Source of the DNA: Ambrosia x helenae
Taxonomy: Eukaryota; Streptophyta; Magnoliopsida; Asterales; Asteraceae
DNA: 64,000 bases
Direction: 5' to 3'
Assembly: GCA_030844895.1 (NCBI GenBank)
Contig: CM061227.1
Coordinates: 114,683,603 to 114,747,602, forward strand
The notes beneath the pieces are model-generated. The model worked only from the letters and a program-made list of their open reading frames with translations. It was not told the DNA's origin and searched no databases. Positions 21,783-33,775 of the stretch are shown piece after piece. Every line of letters starts with the position of its first letter. Position 1 is the first letter of the stretch. The translations under genes were made by a program, and so were the position numbers.

Positions 21783-23257
21783 TATTACATTATATTATAT
21801 CAATCATAATTACCTTCCAAAAAAAAATATCAATCATAATTAGTTTCAATAAATATTATTAACCGTATTAGTTTTTACCCAATTCAGCACATGCACATTT
21901 GTAACCATTAAAAAGTAATATATTTTTCTAGCTGCCATTATAAAGTCGTCTCATAAATATTCAAAAAAGCACTATATAACAACAGGAGTAATGTTAGTAC
22001 TCGTCAGTCGTCAATGACAAACAAAGAAAGAAAGAAAGCAACGTAAGGATATTACAGAACAGTCTCCTACCTACCATGGTTTGTGAGGGATATAAGAAGG
22101 CACGTATGTTATATTTACTTTTACGCATGGAGTGGGCCTATATATATATGATCCACTCCCTCATTCAGCACGGCACGTAGGGTAACAACATGCTAATAAA
22201 TTCTCAAGACCCAATTACACCCAATGGTCCTTGAGCGCCACATTAAGGACTTGTGTTTCTTTAAGCTAAATAAAATATTAATGCGAGTAGAAGAAACATT
22301 TATCATTGCTGGTAGGGCAAGTAGGGTGTCGAATCAGAGAGTTAGTGAAAGGTATTACTAATTAATTGATTGATTAAACTAGACATTTGAAATTAAGCTT
22401 GATGTTTTATTGATTAGTTTGATTGTTTGCAATTCATGAAAAGAAAAACTTAATTTGATTAAAGACAACGATGAGAAGGGAGACCATATCCGGGTTTCAG
22501 GTAAGTGATCAAGCAAATCGAATAACTTTGTTTTACCAATTGCAAAATCACATAATTAAACTTGACTTGTTAAAGTACTTGTTTCTAGCTCTCTCACTAT
22601 CCTTGCATCCATCATTTTATGCCCGATTTTATTTCATAAAAACCATCCCAATCGGTGTCGTTATCAGAATTCATGTCCGAAAAGACCGAGTATTAAGGCA
22701 CAATCGGGACCATCTTCTTGTATCCTCACAATAAAGCTAACATATTTCCAAGTCACTAACTTTTTTGTCATATAACGGTACGATACATAATTAGACCTTT
22801 TTTCAAGTCACTGCCTTAATTTTTACATAATCACATGTAAAAATGCTTTTTAATAAGTAACTAAATTATAACATTTGATCATCTCCAATAATAATTAAAC
22901 CAATACGTATCAGTTGTTGTAATTAATACGGAAGACAAATTTTAACCTTCTTGAAATTTCAAAACCCATACATGTTAATTCAATGAAGCTTTTTAAGAAA
23001 TATTGCTTTGGCTTGTTACAGTAACAACACTGGCTGTAGCAAGTGAAAGAGGAAACCCAAAAATAATGTCGTGATATGTTCGAAAAGATAACAATGCATG
23101 TTTTTACTTCATGTTATGTTTAAAGAAGAATATTTTTTTAAGCCGCATCAAGTTTCATAACCATTTTAATTTATTTACGATGTATAGTTTTAAGCATTTT
23201 TATAGAAGTATAGAAAGATTATAAAGATATAGAAAACAACATAAATAGAGACATATC
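21783..23257. other. Intergenic, no recognised gene
   Basis: AT-rich. A candidate frame at 22471-22734 (87 codons, beginning MRRETISGFQ) is followed after FQ by an exon-end-like CAG|GTAAGT. The codons beyond are low-complexity, and I cannot support it as a gene. Confidence 0.35.
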
Positions 23258-23260
23258 TAA

Positions 23261-23599
23261 GAGCATTCACAACTCACACACCAAACCTTTCCCCATCTTT
23301 AAAGTTTAAAAAAACTTATTAAAAACACATCACAACCCATCCACCATTTTATAACCCATCTTTATATTATGAAAAATTGTTATCCTAGCTTTTTATATAT
23401 GAAAAGCTACTATTCACCCTACACCAAATTATTGTGAGTGTATTCTAACGAGTAATATAATAAAATAAGTGTTTGTGAGTAACATAAAGATAAATATGGT
23501 GGATGGGATGTGGGGGGTTTTTTAAAATGAGAGACAAATTTTGAAAAGTATGTTTTTTAGTTAAATTATAGGGTAAAAATGGTGGATGGGATATGAATC
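23261..23599. mobile_element. Tourist-like MITE, diverged
   Basis: The left end TAA|GAGCATTCACAACTCAC is shared with the element at 23660. The right end reads inward as GATTCATATCCCATCCACC next to TTA. The ends are partly degenerate, so the right border is approximate. Non-coding. Confidence 0.45.
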
Positions 23600-23659
23600 T
23601 TATTTATTTTGTTAATCCGTAAATTCCAAGGAGTGGCAATGTGGAATGGTTCTCCCTAA

Positions 23660-23977
23660 GAGCATTCATAATCCGTCCACCAAATTATGTGAGGGTTGCC
23701 TCAAATTATATGGGGAGGGTGTGAGTTGTTGTGAGTGGAGGAGAGAGAAAATATTTGGTGAAAGCACTGTTCACCCCTATATTTGAAAAGCTAATGTTCA
23801 CCCCTATATATATTTTAATATTTTTGTAAGTGGTTGTGGGTGAGGAGAGAGAAAATATAATGATAAAAGTATGAAAAAGTATTATTATTTTAATTAGAGA
23901 GAGAAAATTTAAGGATGAAATAGTGATTTTTAGTGTAATTTGATAGAGGAAATTTGATGAATAGGTTGTGAATGCTC
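23660..23977. mobile_element. Tourist/PIF-like MITE
   Basis: The terminal inverted repeats GAGCATTCATAATCC and, inverted, GAGCATTCACAACC are flanked by TAA on both sides (23657-23659, 23978-23980). It is 318 bp and non-coding. Confidence 0.75.
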
Positions 23978-23978
23978 T

Positions 23979-24262
23979 AAGAAAGAAACATATTTATGGA
24001 CTGAGTTGTGCCCAAGCTACAACACATAATCTTGGCTTGGCCTGTTAAAGAAACATATTATTGGCCCAACTGATATATACTACATTAGTGCCCCCCAAGA
24101 AAGAAACATATTTATGGACTGAGTTGTGGCCCAAGCTACAATACATAATCTTGGCCTGTTAACAGAACATGTTATTGGCCCAACTTATAGATACTACATT
24201 AGTGCCCCCCCCCCCCCCCCCAAAAAAAAAAATATATATATATATATATATAAAAAAAAAAT
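23979..24262. repeat. 118-bp direct tandem duplication followed by C/A/TA microsatellite
   Basis: GAAAGAAACATATTTATGGA starts at 23981 and again at 24099, and both units run to CATTAGTGCCCCCC. The second unit ends in a long C run, then an A run, a TA run and another A run (24206-24261). Confidence 0.88.
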
Positions 24263-25195
24263 AGTACATGGAATTAACTAATTTGGACCCATATGAATTT
24301 TGAAGTAGACATCAGTGTACTTTACTTGATAAGGCTCTTAAATGTTAAGATGAGCAAAGAGAGTAGGCTTGTAGAAAATAACTGTAACCCGATTGTGACT
24401 CAGGTAGAGTAATCTTGTATATTGTAAGTTGTAACTTGATTGTGATTCGGACATTCGGTTCATTGGTTTAATCAAAGTATATTAGTTCGGTTTGTAGGTG
24501 AATTTTTTTTTTAAAAAAAGGGGGTTAACCGATTAACATCAAACAAAGCCCACACAACCGATCATCTAGCCTAGAATTTCTATGTCAAGTTGATACCTGG
24601 CACACCCACATCCCAAAACATTTTAAAATATTTTCCATTCCATTCGTTCCAAATCCTCAGCCGTTCACAATCTACAATAATTCACAATCAGTATTCGGCA
24701 GTCTCTAATCGTTCACGTTCCATTCACTCGAGTATTGGGTTTGTATTCATCCGTTAATAAAGTTTTTGATTAATGTTTATATACACCCGACCGACAATGA
24801 GGACGCACTTTGGCTTCTTTTTTTTTTTTTTTTCCAGACAAACAACTTTAAACTTTTATCTATTTCCAGTTAAGTTTATGCCCCATCAATTAATTTGCCA
24901 TGTGGGGAAACACGTCCCAACTAATTCATTCATCACTGTAGTTGATTTCACATGTAACCATACACTGCGTGATGCTCGTGTTTTTTCATATCCATATCCA
25001 TATCCATATGTAAGTCTACTAATAACTTGTTGATATTTCATACGAAATGTAAATTTATTTTATGATATTTTAACCAAAAAAAAATGAAGTTTATGATTGT
25101 TTAAACACAGGGTTTGAACCATGGAATATTATACAAAATAAAAAGAAAATGTTATACGCGCGAGTGTATGTATATATAGTTGAGATTCACAAGAG
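24263..25195. other. Intergenic, no recognised gene
   Basis: It includes a short run of CCATAT repeats (24988-25008) and a T-run (24819-24833). The ORF across the T-run has no recognisable domain. Confidence 0.35.
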
Positions 25196-25200
25196 CCGTT

Positions 25201-26041
25201 GAAAATCACCAAAATACTCCGTTGACCGACCCCTTTACGAAAATGGTCCCCTCCCGTATTGGAGAGACGGTTCACCAAGTTCGAGGCACCCAAGGGGTCT
25301 CCCGAGACGTTTTCTGTAAGGTCCTATAGCTATGTGACACGTGTCCATTTACCTAGGAAGACGTGCACAATTATTATTATTAAAAAATTAATGCAAATTT
25401 TCATCGGGAGACGTCTTTGGCTTTTCACAATTGTTTAACACCACATGTTTTATTATTATTAAATTAAATTAAATCTCTCTAACCCTTTCTCTCTCTCCCT
25501 TTCTCTATCCTAGATTAAATGCCCCGGCTCTTTATACAAGATGAACTGATAATTGAAGGGATTTTCATCAGGACCTAGATCACGCTCCATACCAAAATCC
25601 GAGTTCTCTAAAACCACACCAGAGTTAACTAAACCAGGACAACAAACAACTAGCTTATGCAACGAAGACCAACCACCTGGAGGAGAAAACGACGACGTCA
25701 CAGATGCGTTTGGCGGCAGAAGATCAGACACAACAAATGGAATCGTTTGATGACATTTGTTTTTCCAGCAAAACGACGACCACCACACAGAGACGCCACC
25801 ACTGGAGACGTCACCACATAAACCCATCGAAAACGTTTTTAGAGACGCCTCCGGCAGGTGAGACGTCACCGGAGACGTCTGGCAGGTGGGAGAGACACGT
25901 GTTGTCACCTAACTTGTCCAAACTGTAAACGTCTTGGGAGACGCTTTGGGTGCCTCGAACTTGGTGACCCGTCTCTCCAAAAAGACGGGAGGGAGCCATT
26001 TTTATAAAAGAGTCGGTTAACATGCTATTTTGGTGATTTTC
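25201..26041. mobile_element. TIR element of MULE type, possibly gene-carrying
   Basis: Long inverted ends of about 130 bp start GAAAATCACCAAAATA on both sides. They share GAGAGACGG, CACCAAGTTCGAGGCACCCA and GTCTCCC.AGACG. The end composition (AAAAT.ACCAAAAT … AAATGG.CCC) is typical of Mutator-like elements. I could not find a clean 9-bp target duplication. The interior encodes an open frame on the minus strand, so this may be a Pack-MULE-like element. Confidence 0.6.
25510..25908 (-). CDS. Hypothetical protein inside MULE-like element
   Basis: An open frame of 132 codons. The last ~60 residues (from PPGGWSSLHKLVVCCPGLVN to ILYKEPGHLI) have a balanced composition, unlike the Ser/Thr-rich first half that overlaps the GAGACGTC-rich part of the terminal repeat. 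I do not recognise a domain. It might be a fragment of a captured host gene read in its own sense, or chance. There is no promoter evidence. Confidence 0.3.
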   Translation of the reverse strand: MTTRVSPTCQTSPVTSHLPEASLKTFSMGLCGDVSSGGVSVWWSSFCWKNKCHQTIPFVVSDLLPPNASVTSSFSPPGGWSSLHKLVVCCPGLVNSGVVLENSDFGMERDLGPDENPFNYQFILYKEPGHLI

Positions 26042-26052
26042 CTTATAATATA

Positions 26053-27045
26053 CTAGGTTATGTACCCGTGTGATACACGGGTTGAATAATTTAAATTATA
26101 TATATTATATATAAATTTAAAATATAATTAAGAAAAATTATATTACATATTTTATTTAAAATAAAAAAAGTTTCCTGAACAACCGAAAAAATATTAAATA
26201 TTCATCAACCCCTAAATGATTTCTTGTAAAAAATAATTTTATTCACATAAAACTTTTTTCAAACATTCCAAAATATATCTTCCATACACAGCTATTACTT
26301 TGTAGACTGCAGGTACAACAAACAAAACAAAAATAAAAAAGTAATAAAGGTAAATCTGTTTAGGCTAAGATATAAAAAAATGAAATTAATTTAAAAGTAT
26401 CTCCTCATCCGTTAAACCATCCCAATTGAGTATTGTTCATTTTGGAATTTAACATCAAGTTTTCTCAAAGCCAAAGTATTTCTAACCTTGAGTGTATAAT
26501 CATTTTTTTCTAACATCAAGGTCTTTAAACATAATGACATTTATTGGTTCAGTTCGATTGTATTATAAAAAAGATTGTGTAAATTAATAACTTGAAAATA
26601 AAGATTGAAACGAATTAGTAATGCAAAGACTGTTTAGATATTGCATTTCTCTATTGAAGTAACTTGAAAAAACAAAGTCAATGAAGATTTCAATTAATGA
26701 TTTTTCATATATAAAATGTATTTTATATATCAAGCTATTATAATACGAAAATAGCCAAACATATTTAGTTTTGTATTGAATCAAATATTTAATTAATGTG
26801 GATTGATTTGTTTTATTTTATTTGTTTAGAATATTGTAAAAATATAGTTTTAAACTTAGAGTGAAAGACCACATATTAAAAACACGTTAAGGTACACGAT
26901 TTAAATTTAATAATATATAAATACATTATCTTAAAAAACTTTTTTAATAAAGATTACTTTTGTTAGTTCATAAACATTTTCAAATTATGTCTATTAATTT
27001 ATTTCTAATTTTGTATTAAAATATAATTTTATTAATTGATTTACA
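26053..27045 (-). mobile_element. Helitron-like remnant, minus strand, 3' end at 26053
   Basis: Read on the minus strand, CCCGTGTATCACACGGG forms a hairpin followed by TACATAACCTAG|T, a Helitron 3' terminus. The body (26790-27045) resembles 37433-38010 and 40990-41600, which end in a proper 5' terminus (TCTACACTATATAATAAAAG on minus). Here that 5' end is missing, and the homology runs into a CA/TA microsatellite. Non-coding. Confidence 0.6.
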
Positions 27046-27046
27046 A

Positions 27047-27048
27047 AA

Positions 27049-27134
<86 letters not shown>
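27047..27134. repeat. (CA)n(TA)n microsatellite
   Basis: About ten CA units followed by about thirty TA units with one interruption. The Ile-Tyr repeat frames read across it are artefacts. Confidence 0.95.
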
Positions 27135-27136
<2 letters not shown>

Positions 27137-27308
27137 GGGGAGGGATAATTTGAAAACCCTCTCCACTTAAGAAAACCATGAAAACCATCATCTTGACCCT
27201 TCATTTAGTATCATCTATGGTTCTTGTTATTTCAGATTTTATATTAATAAATAAGATGTTACTTTAGTCTTCAAAGGGCAAAATGGTCCTCTTACCCTTT
27301 AAGTGTTA

Positions 27309-27646
27309 TGTAACATCGCAAAATTTTTTTCAAACTTTTAGACGTAAAAGCCCTTATTTTATACATTTTTACACATGTGCCTAAGCCTTTATTTTTCCAA
27401 ACTCACAACTTATATATATATATATATATAAATATTTGTATATAATAATAATAATAATAAATATAACAAAAAAAAATCAGATTTTATTTGAACCATAACA
27501 TGTTTGTATTCTTTTGGACCAAAAACAAAACCAAACCCACCCTATCACCTATACTAATTCGGAACCCAACCCAAACCCCCCTTACACATATCTGAGCCCA
27601 AAAGCATAGGCCCAAACCTATGACTCGGCCCAATCCCCTCTAATCT

Positions 27647-27688
<42 letters not shown>

Positions 27689-28740
27689 TTTCAAAATAGA
27701 CTCGAACCCAAGCTGCGAGCCGGTTCAACGTCTTACACCCAACAACATCACCACTAGGCTATCAGGATATTATTGTTTGTATCCAGACATGACTAAATTT
27801 TATAAACAAGCAGACTAAAGCTGCAGATCTGACCACGAAACCCAGTCGAAATTCAGCATGGAAAGTGTGTAAATGAAGCTTGTTTTGGAAGGTTTAATCA
27901 TAGCATTAAAAATATCAAAACGATTATATAAATTTCCACAAAAATTATTCTGAGTTTATATAACATTAAACTTTTCTGAAATGATTTTTATTTCTGAAAA
28001 ATCATTTATTTAATATTTTTAATCAATTTTTGTTAGTTTTAATCATAAATAAATCATAATAAATTCATTTTTCAATATTTTTGCACCAAAATTTTATATA
28101 AGTTATTTTTATCCATTTAGAACAGAAATACAATTTTTAATTTAAAAATTATTTAATTTTAATATTTTTTAAATATTAAAGTTATATTTTGACAATTTGA
28201 AATAAATAGATTAAATATTCTATTTTTAAGAAAATAATTTTATAAAAATTATTTTCATACTTAAAACTTTATATTGTGACCATCTTTAATCTAAAATTTA
28301 CAAAAAGACTTTTGTTTATTTATTTATCAAATTTCTCTTATTTATTAAACATTTTATTTATTAATCAAACAAATACTTATCCCCAATTCGAAACCCTAGA
28401 AAATACTTATAGACTAGAAAGGCTTAGACTTATTTGTTACCTTATACATAGGGTAATACTTGGCAACTTTGGGGCTACACTTATTCTTTTTCTCGAGACT
28501 TAATACTTTGCTAAGGTGAGTTTACGTAACCATGTTTATGCAAATCTTTATACTTGCAACATTATACTTAAGCAATTCTACATACATGTCTAGTTGTAAA
28601 CTTTAATGCCTCATGATTTAGACAACAAAAACAGTTAGACTTACGCTTCAACATACATAATCATTAGTTATGGCCAAGCCGGCGATACTCAATAATAGAT
28701 CTATTAGATTGACAATCCCACCTAGATTCCTTGACCACCT
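27309..28740 (+). repeat. Gypsy 5' LTR, truncated and internally deleted
   Basis: It is collinear with 32684-34855 except that about 780 bp present in the 3' LTR (33239-34020) are missing at ~27904. The end of the LTR is also lost at the deletion junction near 28740. It contains a 34-base A run (27651-27684). Confidence 0.85.
27698..27761 (-). other. tRNA-like (SINE-like) module inside LTR
   Basis: Minus strand: TAGCCTAGTGGTGA matches a Pol III A box, and 42 bases on GGGTTCGAGTC matches a B box. This is tRNA-like spacing. There is no proper cloverleaf or gene end, so it looks like an old SINE head or tRNA-derived piece. The same module is in the 3' LTR (33032-33095). Confidence 0.5.
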
Positions 28741-28741
28741 A

Positions 28742-28864
28742 GTGCCCTGCCGTCAGTGTACCAATTGTCAAAGGTATGGGCATCTTGCGGATGTTTGTCA
28801 AATTCCTGCTGCAAATGCCCTTGCTACTCCGAATAACCCTGCTAGGGACCCTCCAGCTACTTAA
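28742..28864 (+). pseudogene. Gag C-terminal zinc-knuckle fragment
   Basis: The frame reads VPCRQCTNCQRYGHLADVCQ, a retroviral-type zinc knuckle C-x2-C-x4-H-x4-C. It continues to PNNPARDPPAT and a TAA stop. It matches the end of the gag at 59809-60906. The first part of gag was removed by the deletion that joins this piece to the 5' LTR. In ordinary plant chromovirus Gag-Pol the frame would continue into protease and pol; here it stops. Confidence 0.85.
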
Positions 28865-29232
28865 CAACAAATTCCACCGTTTGAATGTTATTTTGCATAT
28901 TAAAATTCAATGTATTGACGCTTTTGATTCAAGTATTGAAATTTTTTGTCTTTTACATGAGAGTCATTTATCTAGTATGATCACAACACTTGGATGCATG
29001 CTTGTTGAATGTGAACTAATTGCTATATCAATATCTAAACCATACTCGTTATACTTGCTTACATAAACATACTATCAATTGGCAATAAATGCTACACTGA
29101 TAGTGGATGAAGTACTTGTTCAACAGTTAGTTGACTACCAAATAACCTACTCAACGATTGGTAGAGGTCATCATGTCTTTTCAACAGTCGGGAGAGGTCC
29201 TACAACCTGCTCAACGACTGGTGGAGGCTATC
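28865..29232 (+). other. Non-coding internal region of Gypsy element
   Basis: It contains decayed sequence and several repeats of a CAACGACTGG/CAACAGTCGG-type phrase (29118-29228), also seen in the internal region at 59515-59640. The last bases CTATC are the target duplication of the nested solo LTR. Confidence 0.6.
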
Positions 29233-32227
29233 TGTAACACCCCAACCGATGGCGGAAACATCGGGATGTCACGTATTGATGACTGTTCAGTAGCTCATGG
29301 TAAATAATAAATTTCAATAATTGATTTAAATACATTACATACAATTGTTCTACAAGAATTTGTACATTAAATGAGAAATACTAAATATGCATCTTCAAGC
29401 ATTAACTATAAACTCCAAGCAAGCTATAACCTGAAACATGTTAAGTTTGAAAATATTTGGGTCAACAAAAGTTGGTGAGAATTACATAGGTTTTTGATGA
29501 TAGAATAAAAATGTTGTGCAATTCATGTGTCATGTCAATCTAGTCCATATGTGAGAACATACTAGAAATAAATCGAGTGCATAATCAACCCTGATGACTG
29601 TTATAATATGATACATACCATACGCTCATGGTTCACTTGAATATGTTATGCGATAACAAACACCCACGCTACCTTTGTAGGAGGCACGTATCCGGGTGGG
29701 ATTGTCAGTCCAATAGATCTATCAATGTATACCGTCGGCTTGTACGGAGTTAATGATTATGCTAGAATGGTGCTTACTCTAATCATGCTCAAGACATAAT
29801 GCAACATAGAAAACACATAGACACATTGATGATTGAATTGCAATAATGATGTTATAACATGTTTCACCCCAAAAATGGTGATAAATAAAAGGGGCTATGT
29901 AAAACTCACCTGAAATTCACTGTGTAGGTACTAGCAAAACAATAGTCTGAACTTGAATTAATTGAACATCTTGTGCCCTATTAGAAGTAAAGGACGTCTT
30001 AAATTCTAACGCAAAAGAGTTTAATTCATTTGTTAGTTGTAAAGATAGTTGATTCAACTACCTAGACCCGTATTGTAAATAATACGTGTCTCAATGTGTA
30101 TAACTTAACGAACCGATAGCAACTTGGTTTGGTTTATTGAGAATATAAGCGTTTGTATAGTTACTTAAAATAAGTACTTTGATATAGTGTTTATAGTCGC
30201 GTCTTGAAATTATTGCTAAAGAAACATCTTGGATAGCGAAAATATTATTTGCGTAATTCGACTTGAATGTTAACTCGTTTTGTAGCTCGGATAGTGTATG
30301 TATTTTATCGTTATAAATATTTGTACTTTGGCGATGAAAAGTTTGGAAGTTAGGATTTATTTTCAAAACGTTGCGTCATTTACAAATTATAATATATACA
30401 TATTTAAGTGTTCATGTGTCTTCCTATAGTTTTGGTTCGTCCGATAAGCGTATTATATTTTGTAAAAATTTGGGCAGAGTTTCCTCTGTTTTTTGTAAGA
30501 AACCAGACAACACAAGTTGTCTATTTTATCTCAAAAGCAATCGCCCAAACTCACAAGACGCAATACAATTTAACTAAGCCTTTTATACACAATCAATGGT
30601 TTAAATGGTTAAAACTATGGCGAGAACTATATGCTTGATAAGTAATTCATGTATATGTAGCCCAACATTTGAAAGGCGTCACAATAACTTGTATGAGTAT
30701 AAGTTGTTCATTATTTGATTATCCGAAAATGATATAATAAATTTTCTAGTATTAGAGTTAGAATAATCATGTTGATAATATACCTATACACACAAGTATT
30801 ATAGACTTCGGCTATTCGACCCGTATATGGTTAACACATTGTTCATTTTTATGAAACACGAATCGAACTCACTAACCCAAATAAGTTAAGAAAATATACG
30901 TTTCGCTAAAAAAAGAGAGTTTATACTAATAATATAATGACTGGTCACAAGTTGGTTCGGTTCGTTCTACATTCTTAAATACAAAGTTATTTATATGAAT
31001 TAAAACCGAAATAAGCAAAATAAAGACACAGTGCGCGCTTATACCTTCCCGCTAAACTAGCCCCGAAACTGGACCGCATCTGACCACGTTCGACTGGTGT
31101 TGACTGTTGACTCATGTCTCAACTACCCGAACCACTCGAACTCTTGACCCGGAAAGGAAACAACATCGACATCCAGCACCCAATAGTGATCACCACAACC
31201 AAAGCTGACCTGGTACCCACCGGTCGGAAACTGCTACTCGGACCACTACCGGTAGCCGCACCACCATGTCTAACCTGACATCAAAGGTCGGCCTCCCTGT
31301 AACTGTAACCCTTACCAGTCACCAAACCGGGACCGGACCACACGACCATCGATCGCAGCCCCCAAAACGACTCGGAAACAACCACCACACGGACTCACCT
31401 TCGTCGCTACATCAACCAATCTGACCTACCAGCCACCATCACCTCGTTCTCCCACCTTGACACTACCACCAATAGAGCTTGACCACCACAAGACCACCAC
31501 AGCCCCGATGAAGACCCTTAGTTGAGAAATGGAGGGGCGTTGTCAGGTTAGGGGGGATAAGTTCAGGCCTGGTGCCTGATTTCTGCTGCCGCTGCGGACT
31601 GCCTTGGCGAGCCGCCATAGTCAGCCGGCCGTTTTTGTTAAGGAGGAGATGGGAATGTGAGAGTGGTGAGAGGAAAGTGCAGAGAAAAGTGAGAGGGAGA
31701 TGGTAGTTGTGTTATAGGGAGCATGAGAGTAGAGAAGGAAGGGAAAGGAGCTTGGGGGGTTTAATGGTGGTGGCTAGGGTTTTTTTTTTTTGAAGAAGGT
31801 AAGAGGGAGAATGAGGTTTGTATATATAGATAGGGTTTTGGTGTGGGTTAAGTGGTTGGGTACCGCGTATACGAGCCAGTTACTGACTCGGTCTCGTTTA
31901 AATTACGTAGCTTGTTTAACCGCTAAAATAGATATTTTGTTAAATTTATTTATATAAACCGACTTAAAACGAGTGGTTGGACTATATATATTTGTTATAA
32001 TATATATATTTTTTTTTTAGTCGCGTTTAGAAATTTACAAGGATACAGGTCGGTTTACTAGTATGCTACTACTTTCAACGCGTTATTTGACGAATTTAAA
32101 TAATTAAATTTGTTAATAAATAAGGATGTATTTCTTGTTAACGAGATACTATTGTTAATGAATTAAAATCGTTTTAAGAATAAAATATTATTATTATTAT
32201 ATTATTCGAGAAACGCTGGGCGTTACA
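29233..32227 (-). mobile_element. Solo LTR (2995 bp) of a related Gypsy element
   Basis: On the plus strand it begins TGTAACACCCCAACCGATGG and ends GGGCGTTACA. It is flanked on both sides by CTATC (29228-29232, 32228-32232), so recombination between two LTRs has removed the internal part. The terminal ~60 bp match the starts of the LTRs at 56828 and 61435, and, inverted, the ends of the LTRs at 35305 and 54213. This makes it minus-oriented. Frames within it lack recognisable domains. Confidence 0.9.
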
Positions 32228-32683
32228 CTATCGAACCTGCTCAACAATCGGTAGAGTCATAGAAGAACACAAAACCCTAATGTAAGGTAAATTGGTGATT
32301 GCGGTCCGGAACGTAATCACGAATTTACAGGTACGTTAAGGTAGTGCGAAATTCTATCAAGGTTTTCGGTAAATAACCAATCATAAACTCTAGTTACCTG
32401 GTAGTTCATTTAGTCCTTCTATAGTCCGTCAACTTATGCATTTCTGACAGTATTCCTAAAACTTAAGTTTAGATCCTTATTCTCCTTGCGATTTCAAGAC
32501 ACACCTAATCCTACCCTTAAACCTCACAAATAACAAACCTCTTACCCAAACTATTCGAAACAGATTATCCTATTCATGTCGAGCCTTAACACTAAAATTT
32601 CCCAGACCTAATTTCTACCCAATCACCTTCAATCCTGTGTTTTCAATAAACTTCGGGACGAAGTTTCCAAAAGTAAGGGAGAC
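32228..32683 (+). other. Gypsy internal 3' region with polypurine tract
   Basis: Non-coding. It ends GGGACGAAGTTTCC then AAAAGTAAGGGAGAC directly before the 3' LTR, which is the polypurine tract (32669-32683). The same arrangement, inverted, occurs at 59325-59360. Confidence 0.75.
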
Positions 32684-33031
32684 TGTAACATCGCAAAATT
32701 TTTTCCAAACTTTTAGACTTAAAAGCCCTTATTTTATACATTTTTACACATGTGCCTAAGCCTTTATTTTTCCAAACTCACAACTTATATATATAAATGT
32801 GTATATAATAATAATAAATATAACAAAAAAATCAGATTTTATTTGAACCATAACATGTTTGTATTCTTTTGGACCAAAAACAAAACCAAACCCACCCTAT
32901 CACCTATATTAATTCGGAACCCAACCCAAACCCCCTTACACATATCTGAGCCCAAAAGCACAGGCCCAAACCTATGACTCGGCCCAATCCCCTCTAATCT
33001 GCAAAAAAAAAAAAATAATCTGTTTCAAAAC

Positions 33032-33095
33032 AGACTCGAACCCAAGCTGCGAGCCGGTTCAACGTCTTACACCCAACAACATCACCACTAGGCTA
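33032..33095 (-). other. tRNA-like module in 3' LTR (same as 27698-27761)
   Basis: A box TAGCCTAGTGG and B box GGGTTCGAGTC on the minus strand, a copy of the module in the 5' LTR. Confidence 0.5.
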
Positions 33096-33704
33096 TCAGG
33101 ATATTATTGTTTGTATCCAGACATGACTAAATTTTATAAACAAGCAGACTAAAGCTGCAGATCTGACCACGAAACCCAGTCGAAATTCAGCATGGAAAGT
33201 GTGTAAATGGAGCTTGTTTTGGAAGGTTTAATCATAGCAATTTGACCAGACTTGGCCGAAGACCAATCACGCGTCAATCGAGCATAACAGCTCGTAATTT
33301 AGCAGAATTTTTGCTCGGTTTGACCAAGCTTGACCAAAATTTCAAAACCTTCCATATTCGAAATCATAGTATAAATTAAACCCTCCTAGAAACCTAAATA
33401 ATGCCGAAGAACAGACCCCTACCCTTAATTTCTGTTAAATCCTTCGTAATAGCCATAAAGCATGATCGTTTGACTTTTCGTTTGATCGGATCCATCATGT
33501 ATCATCGAAGCCTGTAAGTATGAATTGAATCCATGTTTTTGTTCCATATTAATTGCCGATCAATAACCCCAATATTTCTGGGGTTATCGATTACTAATGG
33601 TATCTATTTATAAACTAGGGTTCTTATTTTAGATGTAATGGGGAAGATGACAACTTTCACAGTTTTATAAATACATACGAAATCAATATAAACCAAAACT
33701 GATA

Positions 33705-33775
33705 TCTAGACCAAACGGTCTGGCAATGTGTTATAAGTCACTGAACCGCCCAGGGCTCAAGTTCGATTCCCATGC
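33705..33775 (+). other. tRNA-like module in 3' LTR, plus strand
   Basis: TCTAGACCAAACGGTCTGGC (A-box-like, weak) is followed by AAGTTCGATTCCC (B-box-like). It lies in the ~780-bp segment absent from the 5' LTR. It is weaker than the other modules. Confidence 0.35.

Noticed and set aside
22471..22734. 87-codon ORF with a splice-donor-like CAG|GTAAGT after 10 codons
   Set aside because: There is no recognisable domain and no partner exon; one motif is not enough to call a gene.
25201..26041. 9-bp target duplication for the MULE-like element
   Set aside because: The flanks AGAGCCGTT and CTTATAATA do not match, so I did not claim a TSD.
26994..27204. Ile-Tyr repeat ORFs
   Set aside because: They are direct translations of a TA/CA microsatellite.
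28276..28503. ORF repeated at 34388-34627
   Set aside because: It occurs in both LTRs of the Gypsy element and has no domain; it is conserved only because the LTRs are copies.
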